From Rhinopomastus cyanomelas (lineage: Eukaryota; Chordata; Aves; Bucerotiformes; Rhinopomastidae), in the NCBI GenBank assembly GCA_013400115.1, contig VXBP01004053.1:245551-309550 (forward strand): DNA of 64,000 bases. Direction: 5' to 3'. Below the pieces are notes generated by a model that was given only the letters and a program-made list of their open reading frames with translations, was not told the origin of the DNA and did not search any database. The translations under genes were made by a program, and so were the position numbers. Of the stretch, positions 11,321 to 22,984 are shown piece after piece; the stretch's first letter is position 1; each line of letters starts with the position of its first letter.

Positions 11321-11325
11321 CTACT
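11321..11325. repeat. Target-site duplication CTACT, left copy
   Basis: It is identical to 12935-12939 and directly abuts the TG of the LTR. Confidence 0.85.
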
Positions 11326-12934
11326 TGTAGCGGGTTGGGGATTCTCCACTAATTTTAGCAAGTAAGGTCTCGATGACATCTCGGACAAATTTGCAAGACA
11401 ATGAATGGCTTAGGATACTGGATAAAAGTTTATTAACCTAACTGTTAACCTACAGACAAAGGAAAAAAAAAAAGAAAACAAAAAGAATAAAACAAATAAA
11501 AACCAGCAAGTTGGTGCACTCAAACCTAGAAACTGCGTCAAACATGCCATTACACTATCTGAGGAAAATACCATGGGAAGTTACTATCGTTTGGGCCTTG
11601 GGTCACGATAGAGATCTGGGCAACAACAGCAGCATGCCTTAACGCCCCAATTACACCCCGGTGCGGGCGGCATGCGATCGACAACCTGCCCCTGTCTCTG
11701 TCCTTCCGACCTAAGAGATCTGGGCAACAACAGCACAACTCAACTACAACTACAAGCCCCTGTCTCTGTCCTCCCGATCCAAGATTTAAGGAGTCTCAAA
11801 TCCTTCGGCTTTCCAACTATGCACGAAGGGACCTCCCCCAAACTTAAAAGCACCCCCAGTCTTCCTCAGCGGCAGGAAATGACACACAGCTTCTCTTCCC
11901 GTTGACCAGTCTCTCCAAAATGGCAGCGGTCCATCGCTCAGTCCCAGTCACGTGGGGGATCCAAAATGGAGGCACGTTCATCGCTGGATCAACAGGGCAA
12001 CGCCCACACTCCACAGTAGGCCGAGAGGATTCTCAAGGCCCTCTCCTCTCTTCTCTCCTCCTGTCTCAGCTCCAGGGGGGAAGAGGGGGCACCCCAGCAT
12101 ACCACAACGTTACCAAAATGCTGAAGCTGCGCTGTGGGAGGTGGCTGCACTCAGTCTTGCTTTTCCCAGATCGCCCGGATCATGGTGTCAGGTTCAGGCC
12201 CGAGGCAAAAGGGCTGCGCGGAGCAGGGGGCACAGCGGCACAAATCAGGGTCTTCCCAAGACCGCTGAGAAACCGCGGCAGACGCGAAGGCTGCCCATTA
12301 CTGGACGGGGAGCGGTGCAAACCGGCGCGTCCTCCATTCCAAAAGCAGCGGAGCCACTGGAAAACCTGCGGCAAACTTCACAGCTAGCGCCGGGGCGGGG
12401 AGAGCTTACAAGTGCGTCTCCAGACCGCGGCACATCGGCGCTACTGGAGCCCGAGGTGAATCACAGCTGGCAGTCCGGCCGAGGACATGGGGCTACGCGA
12501 ACACGGGGCATCTGCTCTTCCCGCAGTAGCGGCTGCAATCGCTGAAAAGCCGCGGCCGAGCCGCATCCCGTGCCCTTCCCCCTCCCCGCCACCGTCCCGA
12601 GAACGGGCGGGGCGGGGGAGCGGGGGGCGCTCGGCTGAGAAGCCGCAGCCCAAGAGAGACCTGCAGCACACATGAGCGGGCTACATACTTCCTGCTTCTT
12701 CTTCTTTCTTCACTTCCTGACTTTTCTCTAAACAAACCACCCGCTCTGCTTTTTCATAGGGTAACCCAACACGGACATCCGGGACAGGTCCAGGACCAAG
12801 TGACACCTTCCCCCAGGACAAGTCCCCTGCGGGGGAGGTGTGCTCCAAAACAAAACAACTCCTTTTTCTTTTCTTCTTCATGAAAGCAGAACTGCTGTAC
12901 GTTTGAAAACGCTAGCAATTTTCAAACCACAACA
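11326..12934 (-). mobile_element. Solo LTR of an endogenous retrovirus, 1609 bp
   Basis: The element begins TGTAGCGG and ends CCACAACA, so it has TG..CA ends forming an imperfect inverted repeat. It is flanked by a perfect 5-bp target duplication, CTACT, at 11321-11325 and 12935-12939. No gag, pol or env frame occurs inside, so only an LTR is left, presumably after recombination between two LTRs. Orientation is tentative: AATAAA lies on the minus strand at 11434-11429, about 100 bp from the element's end, while the GC-rich promoter-like part lies at 12.0-12.68 kb. A plus-strand AATAAA in the A-rich tract near 11487 leaves some doubt. A 5-bp duplication fits ERVL-like or some ERV1 elements better than alpharetroviruses, which make 6 bp. 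Confidence 0.85.
11611..11735. repeat. 104-bp-spaced internal repeat of the LTR
   Basis: The core agatctgggcaacaacagc occurs at 11611-11631 and again at 11715-11735. A ccctgtctctgtcct phrase is likewise doubled near 11690 and 11758, so part of the LTR is an internal tandem duplication. Confidence 0.8.
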
Positions 12935-12939
12935 CTACT
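12935..12939. repeat. Target-site duplication CTACT, right copy
   Basis: It directly follows the CA end of the LTR and matches the left copy exactly. Confidence 0.85.
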
Positions 12940-13719
12940 GATCACGAGTAACTGTTGTGGCTGAAGGCAGGAGCTCAGGTGAATACAGGCAGATTTGGAA
13001 ACTGGTGTTGCTCTTGCCTCTATCCTGCTATAACAGATAGAGTTGAAATGATCTACAGGTTGGTGATGACATTCAAGCCGCTGTTTGGGAACATCTGATT
13101 TGATGCGTAGGCTGTGCTAGCTTAAGCTTTAGAGATCTAAATTAATTTTTGTTTTAATTAACTGAATTTAATTAACTGAATCTGAGCTTTTTATCCTCTT
13201 TAATCCTCTGCAATTAATTTTAGTTTGTACATCCTTGTTTTGCCAATTCTGCAGCCCAACCAAAGGAAGGCAGCCATCAGCAGAAAATAAACGCACGTTG
13301 TGTTATCTATCTCTGTGTAGTGCAAAGATGAAAGAGCACAGGCAGTGGCCAAGGAAGCAAAGGGAAAAACCTCTTGGCAGAAACATCCCAGCAATGTTTT
13401 TCCATAAACATTGGCCGTTGGAGCTGTAGATAAAGGGAGAGCCCCTCCTGCTGCTGTTTCAGAGCCGGGTTTGCTTGTCTTTTTCTCCACTAGTGTTGTG
13501 CCAGGCTGCTAGGGGTAGTGCCACAGATGGTGTGTTCCATTACTGTGATTCCAGTTGGTTTGACTCATCTGGAAGTTTTCTGGGCAGTTACAAATTTCCA
13601 TTGTTCATCATTGTGGTTGTTTTGTGGTTACAGCTAATAACAAAACCGTTTGTTTTATTAAAAATAAAATTGTGCTCACAATATAATGATGCTCCTGATG
13701 TATTTCCCAATTTTCAGAG

Positions 13720-13806
13720 GAAGCCCTATTGCAAGCTCAACAAGAAGCAGCCAGACTTGAAAAGGAGAGACTTGAACAAGAGCGGATGGAAAAGCTTGAG
13801 GCAAAA
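13720..13806 (+). pseudogene. DNAI7: DNAI7 exon, charged coiled segment (open, doubtful splice sites)
   Basis: Twenty-nine codons read EALLQAQQEAARLEKER then LEQERMEKLEAK, matching the family's E-A-R-L..LEAK stretch. To stay in frame with the preceding exon the acceptor must be the second AG of ttttcagag; the first, stronger cag would add two bases. The donor (AAAA|gttcat) is also poor. Confidence 0.75.
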
Positions 13807-13999
13807 GTTCATATTCAATAGTAGACAGATTTTTCCATAGAAAACTTTTAATCCTATTTCTAGACTCGTGACAATGTCTGTAAACCATTAATTTAGTGTG
13901 AGAATGGAACATGATTTCCTTATGTCCCTAATGTTGGAAACGAAGTAGAGATTTTCTAGCATCTTTGGATTAAACTAATAATGAAAAATCTAGCCAAAC

Positions 14000-14120
14000 C
14001 ACTGACAGGAGCTCTTGCATGGGGCCCTGCAGCTTGTGGTGATGTCTGGTCATCGGCTGAATCTCAGAGGTCTTTTCCAGCCTCAGTAGCTCTGTGATTC
14101 TGTAATTCTGAGATTCTGTG
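14000..14120 (+). mobile_element. CR1 3' tail fragment
   Basis: The segment ends in several degenerate octamers (ctctgtgattctgtaattct) after 'gaggtcttttccagcctcag'. Confidence 0.85.
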
Positions 14121-14883
14121 ACAAGGAAATGAGCTCAATTAGTAGTTAAGTAAAACATAATCATTGTAAAGTCAAAAGAAACGGTCCTGATTTTTTTTCC
14201 TTTAGCATTATTTAACTAACCCAGTATGTGGCTTTGATCCAGAAGAATTCCTGAGTTGAGATAGTCTTCCCTGGTTTTGCTCTGTAAAGATGCTGTGGCT
14301 TAGTACATTTACTTTTGGGATATGTTTGAGTGAACTCTACTCCTTCATTTTCCTTTTTTCATTCCCACTGCACTCTCAAGTGTGTGTGTGCTTATTTTTT
14401 GGAGAAGACAAATCCAGAACAAAAATGATTGATAATAGGTAAAATTTGTGTTTTAAAAAAATTACCACTGAAGAGAATGCTTTTTTCAGAACAAAGTCAC
14501 TCTTGCCTCTGCCCCTTGTCCTTCACAGAATTTTTGTTTCCCTAGGGAGAACAGAAGTTTGGAATAATAGAAATTATCGAGAAAAGGTGCGCACATTTTC
14601 CCAACACGTGCTCACTTTGTTTGTCAGCTCTCACCAGAAGCAGTTCCAGGACGATGATCGGAAAGCTGCTCAAGAGAGGGGTTAACAATCATGTGAGACG
14701 TTCTGTTTATCATATGACTCAGCAGCTAATGTGATGACAGTAACATATTGCAAACTACGCAGCCTTCTCAATTAAATGATTCATTAAAAAGCAAGTTATC
14801 AGTGTTTGGGTTTGTTTAAATGATAACACATTCAAACGTCCCAGTTATTTTCACTGTTCCAAAATAATTAGAAGAAGTAACCA

Positions 14884-15007
14884 AGAGCAGGGTAGATGTT
14901 GTGTTGGGGACATGGGTTAGTGGTGATGATAGGGCTACAAAAAGGTTGGTCTTGATGACCTTGAAGGTCTCTTCCAGCTGAAACTGTTCTATGATTCTAT
15001 TCTATAA
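14884..15007 (+). mobile_element. CR1 3' tail fragment
   Basis: The phrase 'gtcttgatgaccttgaaggt' is followed by 'tctatgattctattctataa'. Confidence 0.85.
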
Positions 15008-15038
15008 CTATCTGTGTGATATTTTTGTACTTTAACAG

Positions 15039-15141
15039 AATCAGGAACGAAAGGAGTCTGAACTAGCAGAACTTCATTCATTGCACAGCAGTGGAAAACA
15101 GATTGTAGAGTGTATGCAAAGGGAAGCTTTCTTTGCAGAAG
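15039..15141 (+). pseudogene. DNAI7: DNAI7 exon (open, donor uncertain)
   Basis: After ttaacag the frame reads NQERKESELAELHSL, aligning with the family's ERR-EELEELY region. The frame stays open to a possible donor at GAAG|gtgccc, but that donor leaves the wrong phase for the next exon. ATT|gtagag at about 15104 keeps phase but is shorter than the family. The 3' boundary is unresolved. Confidence 0.6.
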
Positions 15142-15289
15142 GTGCCCGGTACCGTGGAACTTGACAATGAAGAGACGTTAGGGTACTCACCTGTTGCTGC
15201 TTTTTTTTTTACATTAGTGGAAATACTGATGGAAGTAGTTGGACATGCAGTTGGACAAACACTTTTGCTTTAAAGATCCGTTTGACATT

Positions 15290-15475
15290 AGAATCACAGA
15301 ATTATTGAGGCTGGAAAAGACCTCTGAGATCGTCAAGCCAGCCTATGACCTGACACCCCAACATCAGCTAGCCCATGGCGCTAAGTGCTACATCCAGCCT
15401 GTCCTTAAACACCTCCAGGGATGGCGACTCCACCACTTCCCTGGGCAGTCCGTTCCAGTGTCCAACGAACGCAAT
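15290..15475 (-). mobile_element. CR1 3' fragment
   Basis: The inverted tail tagaatcacagaattattga is followed by 'ctggaaaagacctctgagat' and the conserved 'cacctccagggatggcgact' block. Confidence 0.88.
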
Positions 15476-16260
15476 CTTCAGTAGCGCTTCGTTAATAATC
15501 TTCACAGTAAAGAGGGAGCCAACGATTCCTTTCTGTCATACTACACAGATGAAAAAATGTCACTGTAGCTAATAAGTGGATTCCATGAGCCAGTGTTAGG
15601 CTCATGTGTAAAGTTAAACGGGTTTAGCCTGTTGCTGGTTTTCTTTCTTCTTCCCCCACGCACATGAATGAGCAATAATAGATTTGAAAAGAAAATAATT
15701 TTAAAAAAAAATCTAGGGTTTCACATTCCCACCAGAGGCTCCTGTAACAGCTGAGTTGGTGTTGGTAAGGAGTGGTAAATCTCCTTCAGGAGCACGGAAA
15801 GGAGGAATAAACATACTGGAGTAGAAGGCTCCTGAGGAGCTCCATTGCCAGTGCAGGAGTTTTCAGTTTCGTTGGCAGTGCCTGCTTTGAGAACCATCTG
15901 CCTCTTCCATCTGCGCCAGCTCGTTATGTATAGTCTCAGTCATTTATGCTTCCAGCCCCTCGTCTGTGACAGGTGCTGCCCTCATTGCTTCTGTAGACAG
16001 GCAAGCTGTACCTGGCAGAACAGAAACCACTGGTCAGTGAGTGTGAACAGCAAATGCGAGGTGGGAAGAAGTATCCTAACTGACTAATACTGAAGTAAAG
16101 CCTTTTTTTCTGGCCTAATCCAGATGGTGTTAGTGTCCTGTTTAGATGCAGGTGTGAATGCATCACTGTATTTTTCTTTCAGAATCCACTTTTTCTTGTG
16201 ATAATGATAGCCATGTGTGCCACATGCCTGTACCTAGTAGTCTTCTAACATTTTTTGCAG

Positions 16261-16398
16261 TGGGAGCATTACCTCAGTTGTGATGGAAGTCCCGACCCAA
16301 CCATATTGCAGGAAAGAAATACTTTCATGAGCTTACGGCATGAAGATCAAAATGAGGACATTCAGTTTGTGATGGAGAAGGGAGAACAGGTGCTAAAG
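16261..16398 (+). pseudogene. DNAI7: DNAI7 exon, CASC1 N-terminal domain (open)
   Basis: Forty-six codons between ttttttgcag and AAG|gtaagt read WEHYLSCDGSPDPTILQERN and on to EKGEQVLK. The W-x-HY-x-x-CDGSPDP signature is the clearest hallmark of DNAI7 in the window. Phase is 0 at both ends and there are no lesions. Confidence 0.92.
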
Positions 16399-16439
16399 GT
16401 AAGTGTTAAAATGGTATTTTCCAATTTAAGCTTCGAGAA

Positions 16440-16535
16440 CATTTCCTTAACAGCCCCTACCCCTAGGCAAAGGTTGGACTTGATCGCGAAGGTCCCTTTC
16501 AGTGCATTTCCAACAGCCTTGAGCCTAAACATAGA
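16440..16535 (+). mobile_element. Decayed CR1 3' tail
   Basis: Only 'ggttggacttgatcgcgaag' and 'gtccctttcagtgc' resemble CR1. Confidence 0.45.
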
Positions 16536-17910
16536 AGCTTAGGCCATTAGGCAGTTCTTTCATGAACAGCAGCTCTACGGTGTAACGCAGCCAGTCACAT
16601 GACTGCGGGAGTTTCCAAAATGCAAGCCACTGGCCACCGGTGGTTTGTGAGGCAATTTTAAGCAATTTGTGGCTGCACAGTAGATTTAGGATTTCTCTTT
16701 AATTTATGCTTACTTTATAGTGCTTTTCAGAAAGGTAAATGAGGTCTTCTAGAAACAGAGGGGGTTAAAAGTGCTCATGTTATACAAATTTCTGTGGGCT
16801 GGTTTGGTTCTGAGCGTTAGATTCCCTCTCACACAGTGCTTGCAGGGTGCTGCAATTTCATCTTCCACATACTGCCTTTTGCTGAGCCAACGAGGAGTAT
16901 GAAAATCCTTTACAAGAAATTCAACAGGTGTCTCCTCCCTGGAGAGGAGAGAGCCAGGCAGTTGCCCACACAGGTTCCTTCTCACTCATGTCCCTGCTGT
17001 CACATCTTTCCCAACAACATGCTTCCACCCATTCAGTGTTTGACATCCCCTGCTGACACAGCTACCTCAGGCCCTGTAAGTGTGAGTGCCTTGTGCTGGA
17101 TGCTCAGGAGAGTATGATGTGATGCTAGAAGACAGGCAGTTTTGGTTTGACCTGACTGGAAATGCAAAGTGGCATCAAGAAGATGGTCCGAACTCTGAGA
17201 TCACGTCAAGGCAGGCCGCGTTAAAGGTGCAGTGTAGAAAAGACAGTAGTGGTTAAAATTGTGCTCCTGCTTTGCCACACCGTTAATCAGCAGCTGACTG
17301 GAAAGTCTGGAATGGAGGCATCAAGTACATTAATCTGTTCCTTCCTTAACCTCAGTGCAGCAGGTCGCTTTGGCCAGCTAGGAATTTCTTAGTCCTTTAC
17401 AACATTTAGACATTAAGATATTAGTGTGTAGTAATTCTAAGAGAACAATGTTATGATACAGTTGCAAATGAGGTTCATGATGAGGTTTGCTCAGAGAATT
17501 AAAATACAATTGCCGCATGCCTTCTTTTTTCTTTTAAAATGTCATTGATGAAATGAAAAAATACGGTTCAAATGTTCATTAAAATGAGGGTTTTTATCAA
17601 AAGGTTATCCATAGGATCAATGTGGTTTCGTCAGCTGAGATTTCACACGGGTTACGCAGTGAAGGAACTGGACTAGAGGAATGAAGGAAGGCAGGGTTGA
17701 CCCTGGAATCTCCAGCGCTTTGCTGGCTGGCTGAGGGGGCTGGCTTAGCACAACTTCTAGAGGTGCACTAGGAAAACAAACATTTCTGCAGCCAAAATCT
17801 GTTCTATGTCTAAAGGAAGCCAGTTTGCCTCCGTTTTTATGTCAGAAAACATCATGTATTAAGGGTGGTGGCAACTCAGTGATGATTTCCCCACATATCA
17901 TGTTTGCTAG

Positions 17911-18049
17911 TTAATTGAGAAGCTGCAGTTTGTTTTATTGGACACACCAGCAAGTGAGATTATGGAAAAAGAAACCGCCCAGTACCTGGAATCTATTCTG
18001 GAACTTCAGAACTTGCTTCACCAGAAGTACATCAGAGTACCTGCTGAAA
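17911..18049 (+). pseudogene. DNAI7: DNAI7 exon, LIEKL segment (open)
   Basis: Forty-six codons plus one base read LIEKLQFVLLDTPASEIMEK and then AQYLESILELQNLLHQKYI, matching the family's LIEKL-F-LLETP...YQESILQLQELLH. Acceptor gctag|TTA and donor GAAA|gtaagg are intact. Confidence 0.9.
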
Positions 18050-18504
18050 GTAAGGCATAACTGTTTCACAGCTCTAAAGTGCACAATGCACACGGGGTTT
18101 TGTTTACTCTTAAATAATTTGTTTTCCAATTTAGCTTTCGGGTCTCTGAGTCGTGTGTATAGCAGATTCACATTTCTTTAAAAACCCAATGAATCTTAGC
18201 TTTACAGTGGAAATTCCCACGGTAAACACATATAAAACAGCGTTTTTGTGAATTTTGGTGACATTTGGATCTATTTAAAATGAGGGGTATTTCTCTCAGT
18301 AATGTAAACCAAATATTGCGAATGTGAAAAGCAAACGATAAGGTTAGCTTTTGCTTGTTTTATAAGACAAGTTCAGGTGAGTAAAATATATATTAAACTA
18401 AGTCTTAAAAAGACTAGAATAAAAAAGGAAATGTACTTGGGCTGAGCTTTCTGGGCTGCATGCATGGGTAGTGATTTGTGTGCTGTTTTGGGTACATTAA
18501 TCCT

Positions 18505-18770
18505 GTCTGTTTCAGCCTCAAGCTGCATCAGGGGAGGTTTAGACTGGATATTAGGAAGAAGTTCTTTCCTGAGAGAGTGGTTGGGCACTGGAACAGGCTG
18601 CCCAGGCAAGTGGTGGAATCGCCATCTCTGGATGGTGATTTAAAAAACTACTAGATAGAGCACTTGAGTCCATGATCTAATGGATAGGGAGATGTTGGGA
18701 TGAAGGTTGGACTTGATGATCCTTGAGGTCCTTGCCAGCTATAATGGTTCTGTGATTCTATGACTCGATG
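18505..18770 (+). mobile_element. CR1 3' fragment
   Basis: The sequence 'ggaggtttagactggatatt' through 'gggcactggaacaggctgcc' to the tail 'ggttctgtgattctatgact' is a clean 5'-truncated CR1 end. Confidence 0.92.
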
Positions 18771-19616
18771 TTGAGCAAAAGAATATGGCTAAAGGAAACG
18801 AAGGAAAAGAGTGAACCAGCCATACATTGACAATCAAAACCCTCTGCAAATTAAGAACTGTTAAATCCTTGATTGTATTCCATGATGTCAGGATGAAATG
18901 ACTAATGTCATTGCCCTTTCACAAGTTTTATACTGAGAAAATTGCACCATCATTGGTGCAGCGACTGTGGGATAGGAGTGTTTTAGTGCTGAGTCTTTGT
19001 TTTGTTTTTCAGCTTCTCCTGAGAAGTATTTTTGAGGGGATATGATTAAGGGGTATAGGCAGTGAAGGAGAGAACATAAGATCTGGCAGTACTGATTAGT
19101 ACTTTCGATTAGTTGTAGAGAGAGATACATGCAGGTACTTGATTTGATGCAAGTTGCCCTCCTGTGCTGCTCATAGCCTGTATCCTACACTGTCACAAGT
19201 ACTGACAGCTGTGTAATACTGTTATCAAAACTACCTTTACAATTGTGTATTTCTTTGGGGTTTCTGTGCCACATGCTGAGCCTGGTGTAACACAGACAGC
19301 TGGTGACTTCTCCTGTGTAAGATTTGCCCCTTAAGACAGGAACATACTGTGTAGAAGAGCTGCCATCTGAGTCTACCTCAGCAGAATGGTCCTATCAGGA
19401 CCCCTATTTTCCTGGCTCCTTTAAAGCAGTTACAGCTCTGCTGGAAGGGCTCACAGACAGCTGTCAGTACAAGACAGGAGGCACATTGTTGACAACTCAC
19501 TCTGTTTCTTAGACTGTGCTTTGCAACTAGAAGGAATGTAGGTGCCAGTGTAGAACATCCGTGTGAATACTTACGGAGGAACATTAAGTGGTGCCAGTCT
19601 TACTGGGGAATTTCAG

Positions 19617-19914
19617 GGTTGGTTGTTTGCCTGTTCAACAAACACACCTTTTGTGACGTAGAGCATGGATTTGATCTCCCAGAGTCACGGGAGCCGAGAG
19701 CAGTGCTGCTGTTCGCGTATTCCATGCTCATTATGACCACGTGTCTCCACTCTGGCTGCGGTGGCAGACTGTGCCGAAACTGGAAGTCTCCGCTAGCAAA
19801 GAGTTCGCTCCGCTTTCAAAAGACAGTGTAGAAGAACAAGAAGAAAAGAAAGAAAAAGCTGGAGAAGAGCCCAATGTGCCTGCTGAAGAAGACTTATGTT
19901 CTGATGGGGGAAAA
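19617..19914 (+). pseudogene. DNAI7: DNAI7 exon with a frameshift
   Basis: The exon starts in phase with the previous one and reads VEHGFDLP in one frame. The continuation (RVTGAESSAAVRVFHAHYDH, then VSPLWLRW) is in another frame. The shift lies at about 19679-19682 and equals loss of one base relative to the family's GFEIPR..AVR-L-H-HYDHVS. Without it the first frame ends at TAG 19829. The acidic part EEQEEKKEKAGEEP runs to donor AAA|gtaagt. Confidence 0.85.
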
Positions 19915-20954
19915 GTAAGTCAGAAGTGCCTCACAGAAGGGAGTTCTGTCGTGCTGCTGTTCCTGAGGCCCATTTTCAGTACAACATCTTCATGTGTCCT
20001 GTGCCTGAGAGAACCAGGTGGTTGCAGGAAAAAGTGACTTGTGTTAGTACTTTGTCATAGATCTTCCCAAGGGAATGGAAGGGTGAATGACAGATGAATG
20101 ATGGTAAGTAGAAAGGAGACTGTGGTGGTTGCTGTGCAGTTGGCATCCATGAGTTGGCATTGGGTTGACAGTTTTAAGAGGTGAATCAAGCCATGAGGAA
20201 CATCAGGTGTTGCTTGATATTTCTGAAATCTGTGGCATATGTCCATCAGAATGGATTCTGCTTCTGAGAAGCTTCCAGACCCATAAAATCACCACGGGAG
20301 TCCAGGGTTGGAAAATGTCACAGCATGCAGAATAAGATTCCAAACGCAGCAGGTGTTGGCTCTGCACTTCCTTACTTTTTTGCTCTGTGTCTCTGTGCTG
20401 AAGCATGTTGGAGTTTGCCACTGGAGGCCTTTCCCATAACTGGTTCTGTTTGCTGGGTTCCTTTCATCAACACTTCTCAATGAACCGTGTTGGCTGTAGG
20501 GATGGTGGGGTCATTTGGGTTTGTCACTTTTGGTATCCTTGGTGACCTGCAGATAAATGACTCTGGTTCTGCCTCTACAATTTCTGCCAAAATAACTGCA
20601 AAACATCCTGGTTCATGCCTTCTTAATGTTTGGAGCAACCGTCTTTGCCTTTTCCCTTTCAGCCCCAAAACCTGTGTAGTGAATCAGTGCCTGAAATCCC
20701 ATTTTTCTTGGTTCCTGTTTACTTTATTGTGTCACAAATCACGTCATTTGGCAATTTCCACCTCCAGATTTTCTTCGAACTCATAATTTGCTTCCTTTCT
20801 ACTTTCCTTGGTATTATTTCTTCCTTTCAGCCCAGCTTTGTGAATTTTACCCTCCACTTTTCTCAGGTACTGCTGTCTGGCCTCTGCTTTGAGTTCCCCA
20901 ATATTTATGTGCAGACACTTCTTTCTGCTTGCCTTTTGTCCAGTGTGAGCAGAG

Positions 20955-21778
20955 GCAGGTGCATCCTGGAGGGAAAGGAGGCCATCCAGAGGAACTTGAC
21001 AGGCTTGAGAAGTGGGCTTGTGCAAACTGCATCAAGTTCAGCAAGGGCACGTGCAAGGTTCTGCACCCAGGTCAAGGCAATCCCATGCATGAATGCAGAT
21101 TGGGAGGAGACAGGATTGAGGACAGCCCTGAGGAGAAGGACTTGAGGGGCGTAATGGAGCAGAAGTTTAACAGGAGCCATCAATGTGCACTTGCAGCCCA
21201 GAAAACCAGTTGTGTCCTGGGCTGCATCAAAAGAAGCGGTGACAGTCAGTCGAGGGAGGTGATTCTCCCCCTCTACTCTGCACTTGTGAGACCCCCACCT
21301 GGAGTACTGTGTCCAGGTCTGGAGTCAGAAGGACACAGAGTTCCTGGAACACATCCAGAGGAGAGCAACTCAAACAATTAGAGGGCTGGAGCACTTGCCC
21401 TTTGAGGACAGGCTGGGCAAGTTGGGGTTGTTCAGCCTGGAGAAGAGGAGGATCCCAGGTGACCTTCTAGCAGCTTTCCAATAGCTGAAAGTGGCTACAA
21501 GAAAGCTGGGGTAGAGCTTTTTACACAGGGGCATAACGAGAGAACAAGGGGAGAGGGTTCCAGACTTGAAGAGGAGAGATTCTTTCCTGTGAGGGTGGTG
21601 AGATGCTGGAACAGGTTGCCTGAAGAAGTTGTGGCTGCCCCATCCCTGGCAATGTCGAAAGCCAGGTTGGCTGGGGCCCAGAGTAACCTGATCTGGTGAA
21701 GGTGTCACTGTCTATGCAGGAGGTGTTGGAAGAAGATGATCTTTAAGGTCCTTTCCACCTCTGGCTGTTCTATGATAC
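20955..21778 (+). mobile_element. CR1 fragment of about 0.8 kb
   Basis: It covers the C-terminal half of the CR1 reverse-transcriptase frame (phrases for GGHPEELDRLEKW and REVILPLYSALVR) plus the 3' end 'tggctgttctatgata'. Several frameshifts mark it as old. Confidence 0.9.
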
Positions 21779-22294
21779 TTCCCAGACATGGGCAGGCACC
21801 ACAGCGGGCATGGGAGGAGCCTGAGGCTCCGCATGGGTGGCTTGTACTCTCAACTGCCATTTGTTGACTGCCAGGCTTCCAGAGGAGTCTGCTTGTACCA
21901 GGGTGAGTTCAGATCTCGTTTGGGAATTTGGCTTGAGACGCTGAGTCAGCTTTCAGAAATAGAAGATAGCTTGAGGACGGGAATAAATACAACGCGCACG
22001 CAGTGGGCTAAGCCTGCAGGTGGGGATTCCAGCAGAGCATCAGTATGGCGTGATATTCAGCATGGGCTGAAGTGTTCTTCGTGTTACTCTTCTAGCTGTA
22101 AATTCAACATAACATAATTTTTTGCTAGCTAGGTAGAAATTATTTCTCCCAAAACCTTGACCCTTATGACATTTCCCTGTGGAAGTGTCACTGGAGGAGC
22201 AGGACTGTTCTCCTTCTCATTGAAGGAGGTCATACCCTCTTCTTCGTGGTGTCTGCCTGTGACTAATGAAAAAAGTATTTCCCTTGTTATACAG

Positions 22295-22397
22295 CGTGTG
22301 AGCTCATTCAGAGGAAGTGGCAGAAGCACTGCTGATACGAATGAGACAGAGGGGGAAATGGAGGAGCAATCAGAAAGCTTGGATGCACCATCACAAG
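22295..22397 (+). pseudogene. DNAI7: DNAI7 exon, acidic linker (open)
   Basis: Between ttatacag and CAAG|gtaatg the frame reads RVSSFRGSGRSTADTNETEG then EMEEQSESLDAPSQ. It has the right phase for both neighbours and the acidic composition of this poorly conserved region. Confidence 0.65.
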
Positions 22398-22984
22398 GTA
22401 ATGAATTCGTTGGGATGTGCAGTACTACAAAGGTCCTAATCCTAAGCACTTTATTGTCTGTGTGTTCTGTATGGAAACGTGATCTAGATCTCGGTGTCAA
22501 TGGAAGAGTTTCCCTGGGCTGATGTTTTGCTGATACTGTGCAGCCTTTTCCTTGCTGTAAAAAGTACTCCAAATGAAATCCCACCCCACTTTCTGCTGAG
22601 CACAGTCCAAGCAACCAGTTGCCAGACTAAACCCTAAAGACCACCCTGTCAGTGTGTTTTTCAGGAGAAAGTCAAGAATTTGGATTTCATTTGTAGGAAT
22701 TTGCTGTTCTGTTTTGCTAAGTCTCTGTAGGGTTAGGTGAAATGTATGCGCACAGGAGTGCACTAACCTTAGCTGAATTTCTTCAAGCCAGTTGATCTGC
22801 TTTAATAAGAGAAGGCTTATGAAATGATACTTTTGCTGGCATGATAATGACTTGCAAGCCCATTGGGCCACTTTTCAGAAGAGAGTTTGAGAGGATACTC
22901 AAATTCAGTGAAACCAGGCAGCCAGACAGTCAAGAGAAGAAAAAACAGTACAGCAAGAAAGGAAAGAGGGAGGGCACAGAGTGT

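Noticed and set aside
11902..12545. Overlapping plus-strand open frames of 161 and 197 codons
   Set aside because: They lie wholly inside the solo LTR, are GC-driven and match no retroviral protein motif I can see.
14446..14685. Open frame beside possible splice sites in a DNAI7 intron (NNRNYREKV)
   Set aside because: It does not align with the DNAI7 order. The next family segment is clearly at 15039.
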